Below, piece by piece: positions 11,609 through 20,474 of a stretch of DNA of 39,544 bases (positions within the stretch are counted from its first letter, which is position 1; each line of letters opens with the position of its first letter). The notes beneath the pieces are model-generated. The model did no database searches. It saw only the letters and a program-made list of their open reading frames with translations, and was not told the origin of the DNA. The DNA comes from Gracilibacillus halophilus YIM-C55.5 (GTDB taxonomy: Bacteria; Bacillota; Bacilli; Bacillales; Amphibacillaceae). Where the stretch lies: NCBI RefSeq assembly GCF_000359605.1, contig NZ_APML01000014.1, positions 1-39,544 on the forward strand. The letters are read 5' to 3'. A program made the position numbers and the translations under genes.

Positions 11609-11639
11609 GGGTTTCGACGTTTTAAAGGAGGGTTTATGA

Positions 11640-12584
11640 ATGATCGAAATTGAAAAGCCAAAAATTAAAACAGTAGGAATCAGTGATGATGCTACTTATG
11701 GAAAATTTGTTGTAGAACCACTCGAACGTGGATATGGTACTACACTTGGTAACTCCTTGCGTCGTATCCTATTATCTTCACTTCCTGGCGCTGCTGTAAC
11801 ATCTGTACAAATTGATGGTGCACTCCATGAGTTTTCTACCGTAGATGGTATTGTCGAAGATGTTACAACAATCATCTTAAACCTTAAAAAGCTTGCGCTA
11901 AAAATTTATTCCGATGAAGAAAAAACGCTTGAGGTAGATGTTCAGGGAGAAGGAAAAGTTACGGCTGCAGATATCATTTTTGATAGTGATGTCGAAATAT
12001 TAAATCCAGACCTTCACATTGCTACGTTAGATAGTAATGGTCATTTAAAGATGCGAATTTCTGCACAAAGCGGAAGAGGTTACCGCCCTGCTGAGGTAAA
12101 TAATCATGAAGATCGCCCGATTGGTGTTATTCCTGTTGATTCTATTTTTACACCAGTAGAAAAAGTGACATATCAAGTAGAGAATACACGTATCGGTGAA
12201 ATATCGAACTATGATAAGCTAACTTTCGATGTGAAGACTGATGGAAGTATTCGACCGGAAGAAGCGATTTCCCTCGCTGCAAAAATATTTACAGAACATA
12301 TGGATATTTTTGTAGGGTTAACAGAAGAAGCGAAGAATGCAGAAATTATGATTGAAAAAGAAGAAGACCAAAAAGAAAAAGTCTTAGAAATGACGATTGA
12401 AGAATTGGATCTTTCTGTTCGGTCATACAATTGCTTGAAGCGTGCGGGGATAAATACGGTTCAGGAATTAGCGCATAAATCGGAAGAAGATATGATGAAA
12501 GTACGAAATCTTGGTCGCAAGTCTCTAGAAGAAGTGAAACATAAGCTAGAAGATCTAGGACTTGGCCTGCGTAATGATGAATAA
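11640..12584 (+). CDS. rpoA: DNA-directed RNA polymerase alpha subunit
   Basis: Assembles RNA polymerase through its N-terminal domain and contacts UP elements and activators with its C-terminal domain. It has 314 residues. The NTD contains [20 protein letters not shown]; the CTD contains [20 protein letters not shown] and the [14 protein letters not shown] helix-hairpin-helix. An out-of-phase ATG four bases upstream (11636) stops after five codons, so 11640 is the start, preceded by AAAGGAGGG. Confidence 0.98.
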   Translation: MIEIEKPKIKTVGISDDATYGKFVVEPLERGYGTTLGNSLRRILLSSLPGAAVTSVQIDGALHEFSTVDGIVEDVTTIILNLKKLALKIYSDEEKTLEVDVQGEGKVTAADIIFDSDVEILNPDLHIATLDSNGHLKMRISAQSGRGYRPAEVNNHEDRPIGVIPVDSIFTPVEKVTYQVENTRIGEISNYDKLTFDVKTDGSIRPEEAISLAAKIFTEHMDIFVGLTEEAKNAEIMIEKEEDQKEKVLEMTIEELDLSVRSYNCLKRAGINTVQELAHKSEEDMMKVRNLGRKSLEEVKHKLEDLGLGLRNDE

Positions 12585-12627
12585 CGTAGACACCTTTAAG
12601 AGATTACGAGTGAAGGAGGGATAATCC

Positions 12628-12981
12628 ATGGCTAGAAAATTAGGACGTACAACTGATCAACGCATGGCGTTACTACGTAATTTAGCAACGGACTTGATTA
12701 TCCATGAACGTTTAGAAACAACGGAAGAAAAAGCAAAAGAGCTTCGTTCAGTTGCTGATAAAATGGTAACACTAGGCAAACGTGGTGATCTTCATGCACG
12801 TCGTCAGGCAGCTTCATTTCTTTATGATTCTGAGGCAAATGAAGACGAAGATGCACTACAAAAGCTATTTAACGACATCGCTGCTCGCTATGATGAGCGT
12901 CAAGGTGGTTACACAAGAGTGTTAAAGCTAGGACCTCGTCGCGGTGACGGTGCGAATATGGCGATTATTGAATTCGTATAA
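12628..12981 (+). CDS. rplQ: 50S ribosomal protein L17
   Basis: Large-subunit protein bL17, last gene of the alpha operon. It has 117 residues. [20 protein letters not shown] is the diagnostic start and [21 protein letters not shown] the typical end. GAAGGAGGG precedes ATG. A hairpin with a T-run follows. Confidence 0.98.
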   Translation: MARKLGRTTDQRMALLRNLATDLIIHERLETTEEKAKELRSVADKMVTLGKRGDLHARRQAASFLYDSEANEDEDALQKLFNDIAARYDERQGGYTRVLKLGPRRGDGANMAIIEFV

Positions 12982-12992
12982 TCATGACTAGC

Positions 12993-13039
12993 AAGGGCAG
13001 GATAATCTCGCTAAGAGGTGCATCCAAGCCCTTTTTTTA
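12993..13039 (+). terminator. Probable intrinsic terminator after rplQ
   Basis: AAGGGC (12993-12998) pairs with GCCCTT (13028-13033), directly followed by a T-run (13032-13038). The 29-base loop contains a small internal CTC/GAG pairing. The stem is short but its position at the end of the ribosomal superoperon supports termination. Confidence 0.55.
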
Positions 13040-13148
13040 TAGAATGAAAGTAAGTGATAAAGTAGTGATTTTAATCATGATGCCATGTGATAAAATGAAA
13101 ATATTACCCGGGAAATATATGTGGTGAATCGAAAGAAGGAGAGCGGAC

Positions 13149-13979
13149 ATGAGTTGGATCGAATTTCGTCATGTATCCTTTCGCTATCATGAAAATGAGC
13201 CATGGGTACTTGATGATGTTAGTTTTGTGGTTCAGTCAAATGAATCTGTTGCATTAATCGGAAAAAATGGTTCAGGGAAATCAACCATCGCCAAACTTAT
13301 GATTGGTTTATTACAACCACAAGCAGGTGAAATTTTCATTGATGGTCAAATCGTTAATGAAGAAACAATATGGGATATTCGTTCACAAGTCGGACTCGTA
13401 TTTCAAAATCCAGAAAATCAATTTGTCGGCACAACAGTTTATGACGATGTGGCCTTTGGTTTAGAGAATTTGGCTGTACCAAGAGAAGAAATGACCCATC
13501 GGATTGAAAGAAGTTTGCAGCAAGTAGGAATGCTTGCTTATCGAGATCGTGAACCTCATGACTTATCAGGCGGGCAAAAACAACGCATAGCACTTGCAAG
13601 CGTATTGGCTGTTGAGCCGAAGATATTGTTATTAGACGAGGCGACATCCATGCTCGATCCACATGGGACCGAATCGATCAATCAGTTGTTTCGCCAATTG
13701 AAACGAGAGCAGAATATGACGCATGTTACTGTCACCCATGATACAGAAGAAGTGATGTATGCGGATCGTGTGTTAGTAATTGATCAGGGAAAAATTGCTG
13801 AGGATTGCACACCAAGACAATTGTTCTGCAGACAAGAGTTGCTTGATGAGTATGGATTACGTATCCCTTTTATTGTAGAGCTAACAAATGAGTTATATAA
13901 ACAAGGAATTTCACTTGATGATCCAATGAACCATAAGGAGCTACTAGATCAATTATGGACATTTCATTTAACAGAGTAA
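13149..13979 (+). CDS. ecfA1: Energy-coupling factor transporter ATPase EcfA1
   Basis: ABC ATPase of the shared ECF module that powers uptake of vitamins and cofactors through separate S components. It has 276 residues. Walker [10 protein letters not shown] at 38-46, Q-loop in VFQNPENQ (84-91), signature LSGGQ at 139-143 and Walker B LLLDE near 159-164. Its C-terminal end overlaps ecfA2 by 25 bases. Like the B. subtilis ybxA-ybaEF genes it lies between rplQ and truA. A promoter in the preceding 110 bases is likely but no clear -35 box was found. Confidence 0.95.
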   Translation: MSWIEFRHVSFRYHENEPWVLDDVSFVVQSNESVALIGKNGSGKSTIAKLMIGLLQPQAGEIFIDGQIVNEETIWDIRSQVGLVFQNPENQFVGTTVYDDVAFGLENLAVPREEMTHRIERSLQQVGMLAYRDREPHDLSGGQKQRIALASVLAVEPKILLLDEATSMLDPHGTESINQLFRQLKREQNMTHVTVTHDTEEVMYADRVLVIDQGKIAEDCTPRQLFCRQELLDEYGLRIPFIVELTNELYKQGISLDDPMNHKELLDQLWTFHLTE

Positions 13980-14821
13980 GTTATATTTATCAGCAGGGAA
14001 CCCCTTTTGAACATCGCGCACTTAAAGATATTTCGTTTTCATTAAACAAAGGTGAATGGTTAGCCATTGTCGGTCACACCGGTTCAGGCAAATCAACTTT
14101 ACTTCAACATTTGAATGGGTTACGCCAACCAACCGAGGGAGAGGTGAAAGTCGGCGATTTTCATCTTTCCAAGAAAAACCGCCCCAAAGATATGAAACAA
14201 TTACGGAAACATGTGGGCGTTGTTTTTCAGTATCCTGAACACCAACTCTTTGAAGAAACCGTACAAAAAGATCTGTTATTCGGTCCGAAAAACTTTGGCA
14301 TAGATGAAAGTGAATTCGAAACACGGGTTCACAATGCCCTAGCTGCTGTTGGGTTGCATGAGGATGTCTTAGAACGTTCACCATTTGAATTAAGTGGTGG
14401 ACAGAAGAGACGAGTCGCCATTGCTGGTGTTCTCGTGACTGATCCACAAATACTCGTATTAGATGAACCGACAGCCGGTTTAGATCCGATGGGACAAAAA
14501 GAAATCATGGATATGTTTTATCATCTCCACCAAACGAAGGGACGAACAACTGTCTCGGTAACACATGATATGGAAATGGCATTTACGTATGCCGATCGGA
14601 TCATTGTTCTTGAAAATGGTCAAAAATTAATCGAAGGTACCCCCCATGAATTGACACAGCAAGAGACGCTATTACAACAAGCTAAACTCGATTTACCAGA
14701 AAGAATTTCCTTTGTGAATAAATGGAATCAACGGAACTCTTCGCAATTGGATGAAACAATGCCGATTTCTGAACTCGCACAAAAAATCTCTCAGGAACTC
14801 AAGGAGATAAAGGATCAATGA
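13955..14821 (+). CDS. ecfA2: Energy-coupling factor transporter ATPase EcfA2
   Basis: Second ATPase of the ECF module; forms a heterodimer with EcfA1 and binds EcfT. It has 288 residues. Walker [10 protein letters not shown] at 40-48, Q-loop [10 protein letters not shown] at 91-100, LSGGQ at 146-150, Walker B ILVLDEP near 166-172. The start overlaps ecfA1 and the stop overlaps the ecfT ATG (ATGA), so all three are translated as a unit. Confidence 0.95.
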   Translation: MDISFNRVSYIYQQGTPFEHRALKDISFSLNKGEWLAIVGHTGSGKSTLLQHLNGLRQPTEGEVKVGDFHLSKKNRPKDMKQLRKHVGVVFQYPEHQLFEETVQKDLLFGPKNFGIDESEFETRVHNALAAVGLHEDVLERSPFELSGGQKRRVAIAGVLVTDPQILVLDEPTAGLDPMGQKEIMDMFYHLHQTKGRTTVSVTHDMEMAFTYADRIIVLENGQKLIEGTPHELTQQETLLQQAKLDLPERISFVNKWNQRNSSQLDETMPISELAQKISQELKEIKDQ

Positions 14822-15615
14822 CACCTTCATTCCTAATCGGACAATACATATCAACTGGTTCAGTGATTCATCGCTTAGATCCACGCATTAAATTGGTAAT
14901 GGTCTTTATATTTGTTTTTATCGTATTCTTTGCGAACCATTTGTATAGCTATGTACTATTTTCAACATTTGTGATCGTGGTGGCACTGGCTACAAAAATT
15001 CGGCTGAGCTATATTTTGAAAGGCATTATGCCAGTTGGTATATTTTTATTGTTTACGTTTTTTTTACATGTCGTCATGACTAATGAAGGCCAAGCGTTAC
15101 TAACTATTGGGCCATTAACGATATATACAGGTGGTGTGATTCGAGGAATAGAAATTTCGGTGCGCTTATTTTTACTTGTCTTCTTCACATCGCTCTTAAC
15201 ATTAACGACGCCTCCGATGGCCATTACGGATGGTTTAGAAAAATTGCTTTCACCGTTGAAGAAGGTCGGTGTTCCTGTTCACGAATTTGCGCTAATGGTC
15301 TCGATTACGCTCCGTTTTATTCCGACCTTAATGGAGGAAACGGATAAGATTTCGAAAGCACAGGCATCAAGAGGGGTGGATTTTCGTAGCGGAAGTTTAA
15401 AATCAAGAGCATATGCTGTTGTATCTTTACTCATTCCTTTATTTATCAGTTCCTTTCGTCGAGCGGATGACTTAGCACTTGCGATGGAAGCTAGAGGTTA
15501 TCGAGGGGGAGAAGGAAGGACGAATATTCGAGCACTTATCTTACAGAAACGCGATTATGTTGCTATGATCCTCTATGGACTTATGATTCTATTATTTATA
15601 TTTGTACAATCATAG
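14818..15615 (+). CDS. ecfT: Energy-coupling factor transporter transmembrane protein EcfT
   Basis: Membrane scaffold joining EcfA1/EcfA2 to substrate-specific S components. It has 265 residues with about five to six membrane segments. The two coupling-helix motifs are present: [11 protein letters not shown] near residue 180 and [14 protein letters not shown] near 223 (family A-R-G signatures). The start is four bases inside ecfA2. No S component is encoded nearby, as expected for a group II ECF system. Confidence 0.95.
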   Translation: MTPSFLIGQYISTGSVIHRLDPRIKLVMVFIFVFIVFFANHLYSYVLFSTFVIVVALATKIRLSYILKGIMPVGIFLLFTFFLHVVMTNEGQALLTIGPLTIYTGGVIRGIEISVRLFLLVFFTSLLTLTTPPMAITDGLEKLLSPLKKVGVPVHEFALMVSITLRFIPTLMEETDKISKAQASRGVDFRSGSLKSRAYAVVSLLIPLFISSFRRADDLALAMEARGYRGGEGRTNIRALILQKRDYVAMILYGLMILLFIFVQS

Positions 15616-15630
15616 AAGGTGGTTGAATCA

Positions 15631-16371
15631 ATGAGAATGAAAGCAGTCATTCGTTATGATGGAACACATTTTTCAGGATACCAAATACAACCCAATGTCC
15701 GTACTGTTCAAGAAGAGTTGGAAAAAGTATTGCAAAAAATACACAAAGGTCAGTTTGTTCGTGTACATGCTTCTGGGCGCACGGATCAAGGTGTGCATGC
15801 TATGGGCCAAGTGATCCATTTCGATACGGATTTATCGATACCGACGGAGAAATGGGAGCAAGCGCTAAATACCATGCTGCCAGCTGATATTGAAGTGTTA
15901 CAAGTATCAAATGTGTATGATCATTTTCATGCGAGATATGATGTCAAAGAAAAAGAATATCGATATATCATTGTACAAGGCAAAAGGCGCGACCTTTTTC
16001 GAAGGCATTATGTCTACTGTACACCGCACCAACTTGATGTGAAAGCTATGCAAGAAGCTTGCCACATCTTAGAAGGTACACACGATTTCAGTTCGTTCTG
16101 CGGCTCGAATAACAATCAGCAAGATGACAAAGTTCGTACCATTACAGAGGCTTGGATTGATCGGGACGAGGATGAGTTTATTTTCCGTGTTCGAGGGACA
16201 GGATTTCTATACAATATGGTCCGGATTATTGTTGGGACTCTTTTAGAAATTGGCAGAGGCGAACGTTTGCCAGAAGAGTTAGAAACGATACTACAGGTAA
16301 AAAACCGTATATACGCTGGCGATACCGCACCAGCACAAGGTTTATATCTATGGGAAGTGTTTTATGAATAA
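15631..16371 (+). CDS. truA: tRNA pseudouridine(38-40) synthase TruA
   Basis: Isomerises uridines 38-40 in the tRNA anticodon stem-loop. The ATG at 15631 is preferred over an in-frame GTG at 15619 because GAAGGTGG (15614-15621) ends 9 bases upstream and the product MRMKAVIRYDG matches the family start. It is 246 residues long, against 247 in B. subtilis. The catalytic aspartate is D52 in SGRTDQGVHA; FLYNMVRIIVGTLLEIGRG is the C-terminal signature. It follows ecfT by 15 bases. Confidence 0.95.
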   Translation: MRMKAVIRYDGTHFSGYQIQPNVRTVQEELEKVLQKIHKGQFVRVHASGRTDQGVHAMGQVIHFDTDLSIPTEKWEQALNTMLPADIEVLQVSNVYDHFHARYDVKEKEYRYIIVQGKRRDLFRRHYVYCTPHQLDVKAMQEACHILEGTHDFSSFCGSNNNQQDDKVRTITEAWIDRDEDEFIFRVRGTGFLYNMVRIIVGTLLEIGRGERLPEELETILQVKNRIYAGDTAPAQGLYLWEVFYE

Positions 16372-16461
16372 TAAGTTGTGCGGTATTGATTGTAAGGATA
16401 GCAAAACAGAAGCACTTTACAAAAGAAATGAATAAAAACAACGAATCCCCGCGTCCAACTG

Positions 16462-16491
16462 TTGACATTCTTGACGGGTTGTTATATTATG
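16462..16491 (+). promoter_or_regulatory. Strong sigma-A promoter for rplM-rpsI
   Basis: Perfect -35 TTGACA (16462-16467). The -10 can be read as TATATT (16484-16489, 16-base spacer) or TATTAT (16486-16491, 18-base spacer). It lies in the 234-base truA-rplM gap upstream of the L13 leader, so it drives the two-gene rplM-rpsI operon. Confidence 0.7.
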
Positions 16492-16510
16492 GTCTATGGC
16501 ATTTTATTTC

Positions 16511-16560
16511 TAAACCACGAATAGCCCCGGAAAGTTACTCGTGTTAGAATATAAATTCGG
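16511..16560 (+). ncRNA. L13-type ribosomal protein leader (autoregulatory)
   Basis: Directly upstream of rplM and downstream of its promoter. CACGA (16516-16520) pairs with TCGTG (16539-16543). An inner TAGC/GTTA helix encloses the purine-rich loop CCCGGAAA. A conserved L13 leader hairpin is known at this position in Bacillaceae and is thought to bind L13 and repress the operon. Assignment rests on position, overall shape and my recollection of the family; a covariance-model search would be decisive. Confidence 0.55.
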
Positions 16561-16605
16561 ACAAATAACGATGAATCGATGAAATGATATAGGAGGTAAC
16601 CGATC

Positions 16606-17043
16606 ATGCGCTCAACTTTCATGGCAAATGAAAACAATATTGAACGTAAATGGTTTGTTGTGGACGCAGAAGGTCAAACGCTAGGTCGCTTAGCAAGTGA
16701 AGTGGCGACAATCCTTCGCGGAAAGCATAAACCAACATATACGCCGCATGTTGACACTGGCGATCATGTGATCATCATCAATGCGGAAAAAATCGCACTG
16801 ACAGGTAAGAAACATACAGATAAGATGTATTATCGTCACTCAAATCACCCAAGCGGGCTAAAATCTCGTACAGCTGGTGTGATGCGTGAACAGTATCCTG
16901 AACAGATGCTCGAAACAACCATTAAAGGTATGTTGCCTAAGGGAAGTTTAGGACGTCAAATGGGTAAAAAATTACACGTATATCGTGGCCCTGAACACAA
17001 GCATCAAGCACAACAACCAGAAGTATACGAACTTCGTGGATAA
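16606..17043 (+). CDS. rplM: 50S ribosomal protein L13
   Basis: Large-subunit protein uL13, an early assembly protein. It has 145 residues starting [21 protein letters not shown]. subtilis L13 has the same length and the same two-methionine start. The core [20 protein letters not shown] and [13 protein letters not shown] are diagnostic. TAGGAGGT precedes the ATG. It forms an operon with rpsI. Confidence 0.97.
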   Translation: MRSTFMANENNIERKWFVVDAEGQTLGRLASEVATILRGKHKPTYTPHVDTGDHVIIINAEKIALTGKKHTDKMYYRHSNHPSGLKSRTAGVMREQYPEQMLETTIKGMLPKGSLGRQMGKKLHVYRGPEHKHQAQQPEVYELRG

Positions 17044-17064
17044 TAAAAAAGGAGGTTAATCATC

Positions 17065-17457
17065 GTGGCACAAGTACAATACTACGGCACCGGACGCCGT
17101 AAAAAATCAACTGCACGTGTACGTCTTGTTCCAGGCAGTGGACGTATTCTTGTTAATAAACGTAATGCGGAAGACTACTTTCCATATGAAACATTGCGTA
17201 CAATTATTAAGCAACCATTAGCAGCTACTGAAACGGAAGGTAGCTATGATATTCTTGTAAACGTTGATGGTGGAGGTTTCACTGGTCAAGCAGGTGCAAT
17301 CCGCCATGGTGTAGCTCGTGCATTGTTAGAAGCGGACCCGGAATACCGCCAAACATTAAAGCGCGCTGGCTACCTAACTCGTGACGCTCGTGCGAAAGAA
17401 CGTAAGAAATACGGTCTTAAAAAAGCACGTCGTTCACCACAGTTCTCAAAGCGTTAA
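17065..17457 (+). CDS. rpsI: 30S ribosomal protein S9
   Basis: Small-subunit head protein uS9, whose C-terminal lysine/arginine tail touches P-site tRNA. It has 130 residues from a GTG start after AAAAGGAGG. The end [17 protein letters not shown] is complete. Bases 17422-17444 of this end recur at 21409-21431 with one mismatch. This marks the 3' end of rpsI as the integration site of the downstream element, which preserves an intact S9 C terminus. Confidence 0.97.
   Translation: MAQVQYYGTGRRKKSTARVRLVPGSGRILVNKRNAEDYFPYETLRTIIKQPLAATETEGSYDILVNVDGGGFTGQAGAIRHGVARALLEADPEYRQTLKRAGYLTRDARAKERKKYGLKKARRSPQFSKR
17422..17444 (+). repeat. Attachment-site core, left copy (3' end of rpsI)
   Basis: 23 bases inside rpsI, AAAGCACGTCGTTCACC followed by ACAGTT. 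They match 21409-21431 at 22 of 23 positions (A/G difference at 17439). Similarity does not continue on either side. A tyrosine-integrase remnant starts about 100 bases downstream, so this is the left boundary (attL) of an integrated element. The reading as an att site is inference from repeat, gene position and integrase. Confidence 0.8.
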
Positions 17458-17470
17458 TATGCCAACGTTT

Positions 17471-17505
17471 AAAGCACCTTTTCCATTTCGGATTAGGTGC
17501 TTTTT
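17471..17505 (+). terminator. Intrinsic terminator after rpsI
   Basis: AAAGCACCT (17471-17479) pairs perfectly with AGGTGCTTT (17495-17503) around a 15-base loop and is followed by a T-run. It lies inside the element side of the attachment site, so it may have been supplied by the element. Confidence 0.8.
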
Positions 17506-17547
17506 ATATACTAAATTTGCGTTTTTGTGACTATATTTTGACTATAT

Positions 17548-18478
17548 TTATTCTGATTTTAAATAATTTTGAAATGTATCAGCTGTTTTTTGTGAAGTGT
17601 ATTTTGTAACGTGCGTATAAACATCCATCGTTGTTTGTATATCTTATGTTTGTATATCTTTATGGCCTAGACGTTCTTGAATGTCTTTTGGATCTGCTCC
17701 ATCACTTATTAATAGGCTTGCATGAGTGTGTCGCATTCCATGAACACTTATAGGGCGAAAAGTAGGGTTGTCCCGAACAATTCTGGTTGTTTGCTCATTG
17801 AAGTACGCTAACCTGATATAACTCATTTTTTTCTTGAACTGATGTTACTTAGTGAACACAGGTTGCAGATCATCTTCCAAAAAGGATTGGTTTATGCTTT
17901 TGTATTGTTTCATCTGTTCTTGCTTCCATTCTCTCAACACAGATATAGTATCATTATCAATAGCAATAATACGGTCAGAACTTGGATACTTTGTTGTAAG
18001 TAGTTGATTCTGTTTCTTTTCAAAATAAAGATTTTTGTAAATATGTATGGTTTTATTTGCAAAGTTTATATCTGACCAATTTAGTGCTAAAAGCTCTCCT
18101 TTACGCGCACCAGTATATGCTGCAAGATGAAAAAAAGTATGGTTTAATGGTTCGTCTTCAATAGCGTGTAAAAAGTCCTTTAGTTCTTGCTTTGAGTAAA
18201 AGTTTTCCCTTTTACCATTAACTTTAATATAATATTGATCCTGGGGTTTAGGCAGAGTTATTTTGTCAAACGGATTAGTAATTATATAATCCATTTTCAT
18301 AGCATACTTAAATACTAAATATGCTTGTATCTTGTAGTCATTGAAAGTTTTTATTTCTTCTGCCCAATCATTAATAACCTTCTGGCAATACTGGGGTAAT
18401 TTTCCTAATGTCCAAATTCGGGTAGAATTCTGTTGAATTTGTGTCTTAATAATTTTGCAGTACTTGGCTTTGCTTGCT
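17548..18478 (-). pseudogene. Tyrosine recombinase/integrase, degenerate
   Basis: Remnant of a phage/ICE-type site-specific recombinase oriented toward rpsI. Read in one frame it shows the core-binding domain (QKVINDWAEEIKTFNDYK), the catalytic Arg in TGARKGELLALNW, the His-x-x-Arg box HGMRHTHASLL, the LGHKD box and the nucleophile Tyr in DVYTHVTKY. It is inactive: the N-terminal arm-binding domain is missing, an in-frame TAA follows QPVFTK (about 17845), and a 15-base tandem duplication (17632-17661) places another TAA between LGHKDIQT and the catalytic tyrosine. The frame is otherwise preserved to the natural stop at 17548. Its position next to the rpsI repeat identifies it as the element's own integrase. 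Confidence 0.88.
17632..17661 (+). repeat. 15-bp tandem duplication inside the integrase remnant
   Basis: TGTTTGTATATCTTA (17632-17646) is immediately repeated as TGTTTGTATATCTTT (17647-17661). On the minus strand the duplication keeps the frame but creates TAA before the catalytic-tyrosine segment. Confidence 0.85.
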
Positions 18479-18486
18479 TACTATGA

Positions 18487-18891
18487 AGTCTGCAGATCGA
18501 GCCGAATAGTTTACTTGATTTATATTTCAATAATATAATTGCTTCACTTTCACTAATGTCTGGACTTGTTATTGTTGGCATCGGTACAATTATCTTTTTA
18601 GTGCTAAACGGTATTATTGTAAGTATTTCAATTAGGGATCAACTGAATGGAGGAATGAACTTTTATGAAGTTCTAGTAAAGATAGTTCCTCATGGTGTAT
18701 TTGAAGTACCAGCTTTACTTTGTGCAAGTATAATAGGGTTTAAATCAATTACAATAATAGTTCGTATTTTATTTAGTTCTCATCCCAATAAGAAGATATT
18801 AATTGATGAAACATTTAAAATTATCTTGTTAATCTTTATAATAATACTTTTATTGTTTTTAGGTGCTGTAGTAGAATGGTATATAACATGA
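18487..18891 (+). pseudogene. SpoIIM/DUF95-family membrane protein, N-terminally truncated
   Basis: Open from 18487 with no start codon at the family N terminus; the first ATG (18556) is internal. The reading frame gives a hydrophobic segment SLMSGLVIVGIGTIIFLVLN, then PHGVFEVPALLCASIIGF. That segment matches the PHGxFExPA motif of the stage II sporulation M (DUF95) superfamily. About three membrane helices remain. SpoIIM-type proteins also occur in circular-bacteriocin clusters and with ABC transporters, so this copy need not be a sporulation gene. The N-terminal helix is lost at the junction with the integrase remnant. AT-richer than the flanking ribosomal genes. Confidence 0.65.
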
Positions 18892-18908
18892 AAAGGAGTT
18901 GAGATAAA

Positions 18909-19139
18909 ATTCATAAAAAAAATAATTATTTTTCTACATTATGTATGATTATTGGACTGCTATTTCTAATTTTAGAGTTCTATAAGGTTTCTTTGTTTTT
19001 ACTCTTAAGTTCAACAGTAATATTTAGCCTTCAATTGTATTTTCGTATCAATTCAACTCCAATAAAGGTAGCATTAGGAGTAACACAATTGTTGATCATT
19101 TCATCAATTATTATTTTTATAGTGCAAATTTCATTTTAA
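18909..19139 (+). CDS. Small two-to-three-helix membrane protein, unrecognised
   Basis: Not recognised. AAAAGGAG (18891-18898) is followed, 10 bases on, by an in-frame ATT codon (18909) that opens IHKKNNYFSTLCMIIGLLFL. The first ATG (18945) has no ribosome-binding site and falls inside the first helix. The product is 76 residues from ATT or 64 from ATG, almost wholly hydrophobic. Either ATT is used or an original ATG has decayed. Being between SpoIIM-like and YIP1-like remnants, it probably belonged to the same membrane-protein operon. Confidence 0.4.
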   Translation: MHKKNNYFSTLCMIIGLLFLILEFYKVSLFLLLSSTVIFSLQLYFRINSTPIKVALGVTQLLIISSIIIFIVQISF

Positions 19140-19163
19140 AGAGGTGATACTATAACACTTACT

Positions 19164-19610
19164 ATGAATAAACAAATTTTGCTAAAATTCACTGGGATTT
19201 TTGTGAATTTTTCATTCTATTTCATTAGCATATTTTTTATCTAAGGAATTTGTTAAATGAGATTCCAAGTCTTAGCCCCTTCATTACTAATACTGTAGTA
19301 GTGACTGTCGGGATGCTTAATATATTTACACTAACGATAGGTATTTTCATATTGACTTTATTAGCTTACTTTTTTGGTAAGATACTGGACAGTCATACTT
19401 CTAAAAAACAATACCTCTACATAATAAGTATGGTTATTTTTGTTTGTTCACTAATTAATATTCCTTTAGCAATTGCGAAATTTGTTTAGTAATAGCAATT
19501 CAATATATTTACCGAGTGATAACTTATTGTTTATCTTTTTAAATCCGTTTTTAGTACTTGGATGCTATGTTTTACTAAGAATGACCAAAAGAATTACTTA
19601 TCTTTTATGA
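19164..19610 (+). pseudogene. YIP1-like multi-helix membrane protein, frameshifted
   Basis: Three overlapping reading frames together read as one membrane protein. ATG 19164 opens MNKQILLKFTGIFVNFSF. A second frame from about 19250 continues with NEIPSLSPFITNTVVVTVGM and two further helices to about 19485. A third frame ends LFIFLNPFLVLGCYVLLRM...ITYLL with TGA at 19608-19610. The helix spacing and the C-terminal FLNPFLVLG segment resemble YIP1-domain proteins of Bacillaceae. At least two frameshifts make it non-functional. Family assignment is tentative. Confidence 0.5.
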
Positions 19611-19726
19611 AATGCAACCTACCCAAAAATATGATGCCATTATATCAGCTATTTAAAGTGGACCCCATTGTCAAGATAAATATAAGGTGGGTCATGATTC
19701 TTGTTCCTTGTCCATCTAAGTCACCC

Positions 19727-19848
19727 TGATGGGGAGGAATATGATAAGAATTATGATAGGCTTTCTCATCCACCGGCAGAAGCGCAACTTGACTTCGGTC
19801 TGATGGAGGCAGTGAAAGACGGGAAATATATTGATGTTCATGGAACGG
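19727..19848 (+). pseudogene. IS21-family transposase IstA fragment (DDE region, plus strand)
   Basis: The plus-strand frame encodes YDRLSHPPAEAQLDFGLMEA followed by VKDGKYIDVHG. This matches the start of the IstA catalytic domain (HPPxEAQVDFG) and includes its first acidic catalytic residue. Similarity stops abruptly at 19841, where the sequence switches to a minus-strand IstA fragment. Confidence 0.7.
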
Positions 19849-20233
19849 CAAAGGCACAATTACTAAAAGGCAACGTCAATACCAAGCAGGCTTTCTCTCC
19901 ACTCCTTTACGAAATGACATACCGTTCTGTAGGAACCGGAAATCCCATTTCCCGCAATCCCTTAAATAATGTCTTGTTTGTCCGACGTAATTTTTTTCTT
20001 AACTTTTGATCCTCCAATAACCAGTCAGATACTATGTCTCCCCATTCTTCTTCATACATCATCCCTTTCTTCTTTTCGTTTTTTTCCTTAGGTATCTGTT
20101 CACCATCAGCATATTTCTTAGCGGTTCTCCAATTGATTTTATGAATATCTGCAATCTCATTCATAGATAATGATTTATCATTTCTTAAACATTTGATAGA
20201 ATTAATTTCAGGCATTGTCAGCATTCCTTTCAA
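19842..20233 (-). pseudogene. IS21-family transposase IstA fragment (N terminus fused to internal segment)
   Basis: The minus-strand frame starts at about 20233 with MLTMPEINSIKCLRNDK. It contains the helix-turn-helix SMNEIADIHKINWRTAKKYA and the region ending GFPVPTERYVIS, typical of IstA. After a stop at 19907-19909 the same frame continues with LVLTLPFSNCAFAVP (19842-19900), an IstA segment normally located further inside the protein. About 30-60 residues are deleted between the two, and the missing part lies on the opposite strand (19727-19848). No istB remains. A dead, rearranged insertion sequence. Confidence 0.7.
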
Positions 20234-20280
20234 CCTCCACTGTTTTGATTAGACACCAATAACAGTAGGGTATTATTTGG

Positions 20281-20300
20281 AGGCTGGCAAGCCTTTTTTC
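20281..20300 (+). terminator. Weak hairpin with T-run
   Basis: AGGCT (20281-20285), loop GGCA, AGCCT (20290-20294), then six T. It is short but has the form of an intrinsic terminator. It sits between the IS21 remnant and the toxin-antitoxin promoter. Confidence 0.35.
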
Positions 20301-20444
20301 TTTCTCCATTTTTTTGTGTACAGCGTTGTGTATCTTTACGCTACATTACTATGTACTTTTATCTTGCCATAAACACCTTTCGCTATGAATACTTGAATTT
20401 CCTTGGAGGTACTCGTGCATGCGCCATTTCCATATAAGGAAAAC

Positions 20445-20474
20445 TTGCGTATCATATCCTGTACGTATTATAAT
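20445..20474 (+). promoter_or_regulatory. Promoter of the antitoxin-toxin pair
   Basis: TTGCGT (20445-20450), 18-base spacer, perfect TATAAT (20469-20474). About 120 bases upstream of the antitoxin start. AbrB-type antitoxins usually bind such promoters to autoregulate; no clear palindrome beyond the promoter was seen. Confidence 0.5.

Noticed and set aside
19645..19857. Minus-strand 70-residue ORF
   Set aside because: Reverse reading of the plus-strand IstA fragment; no independent support.
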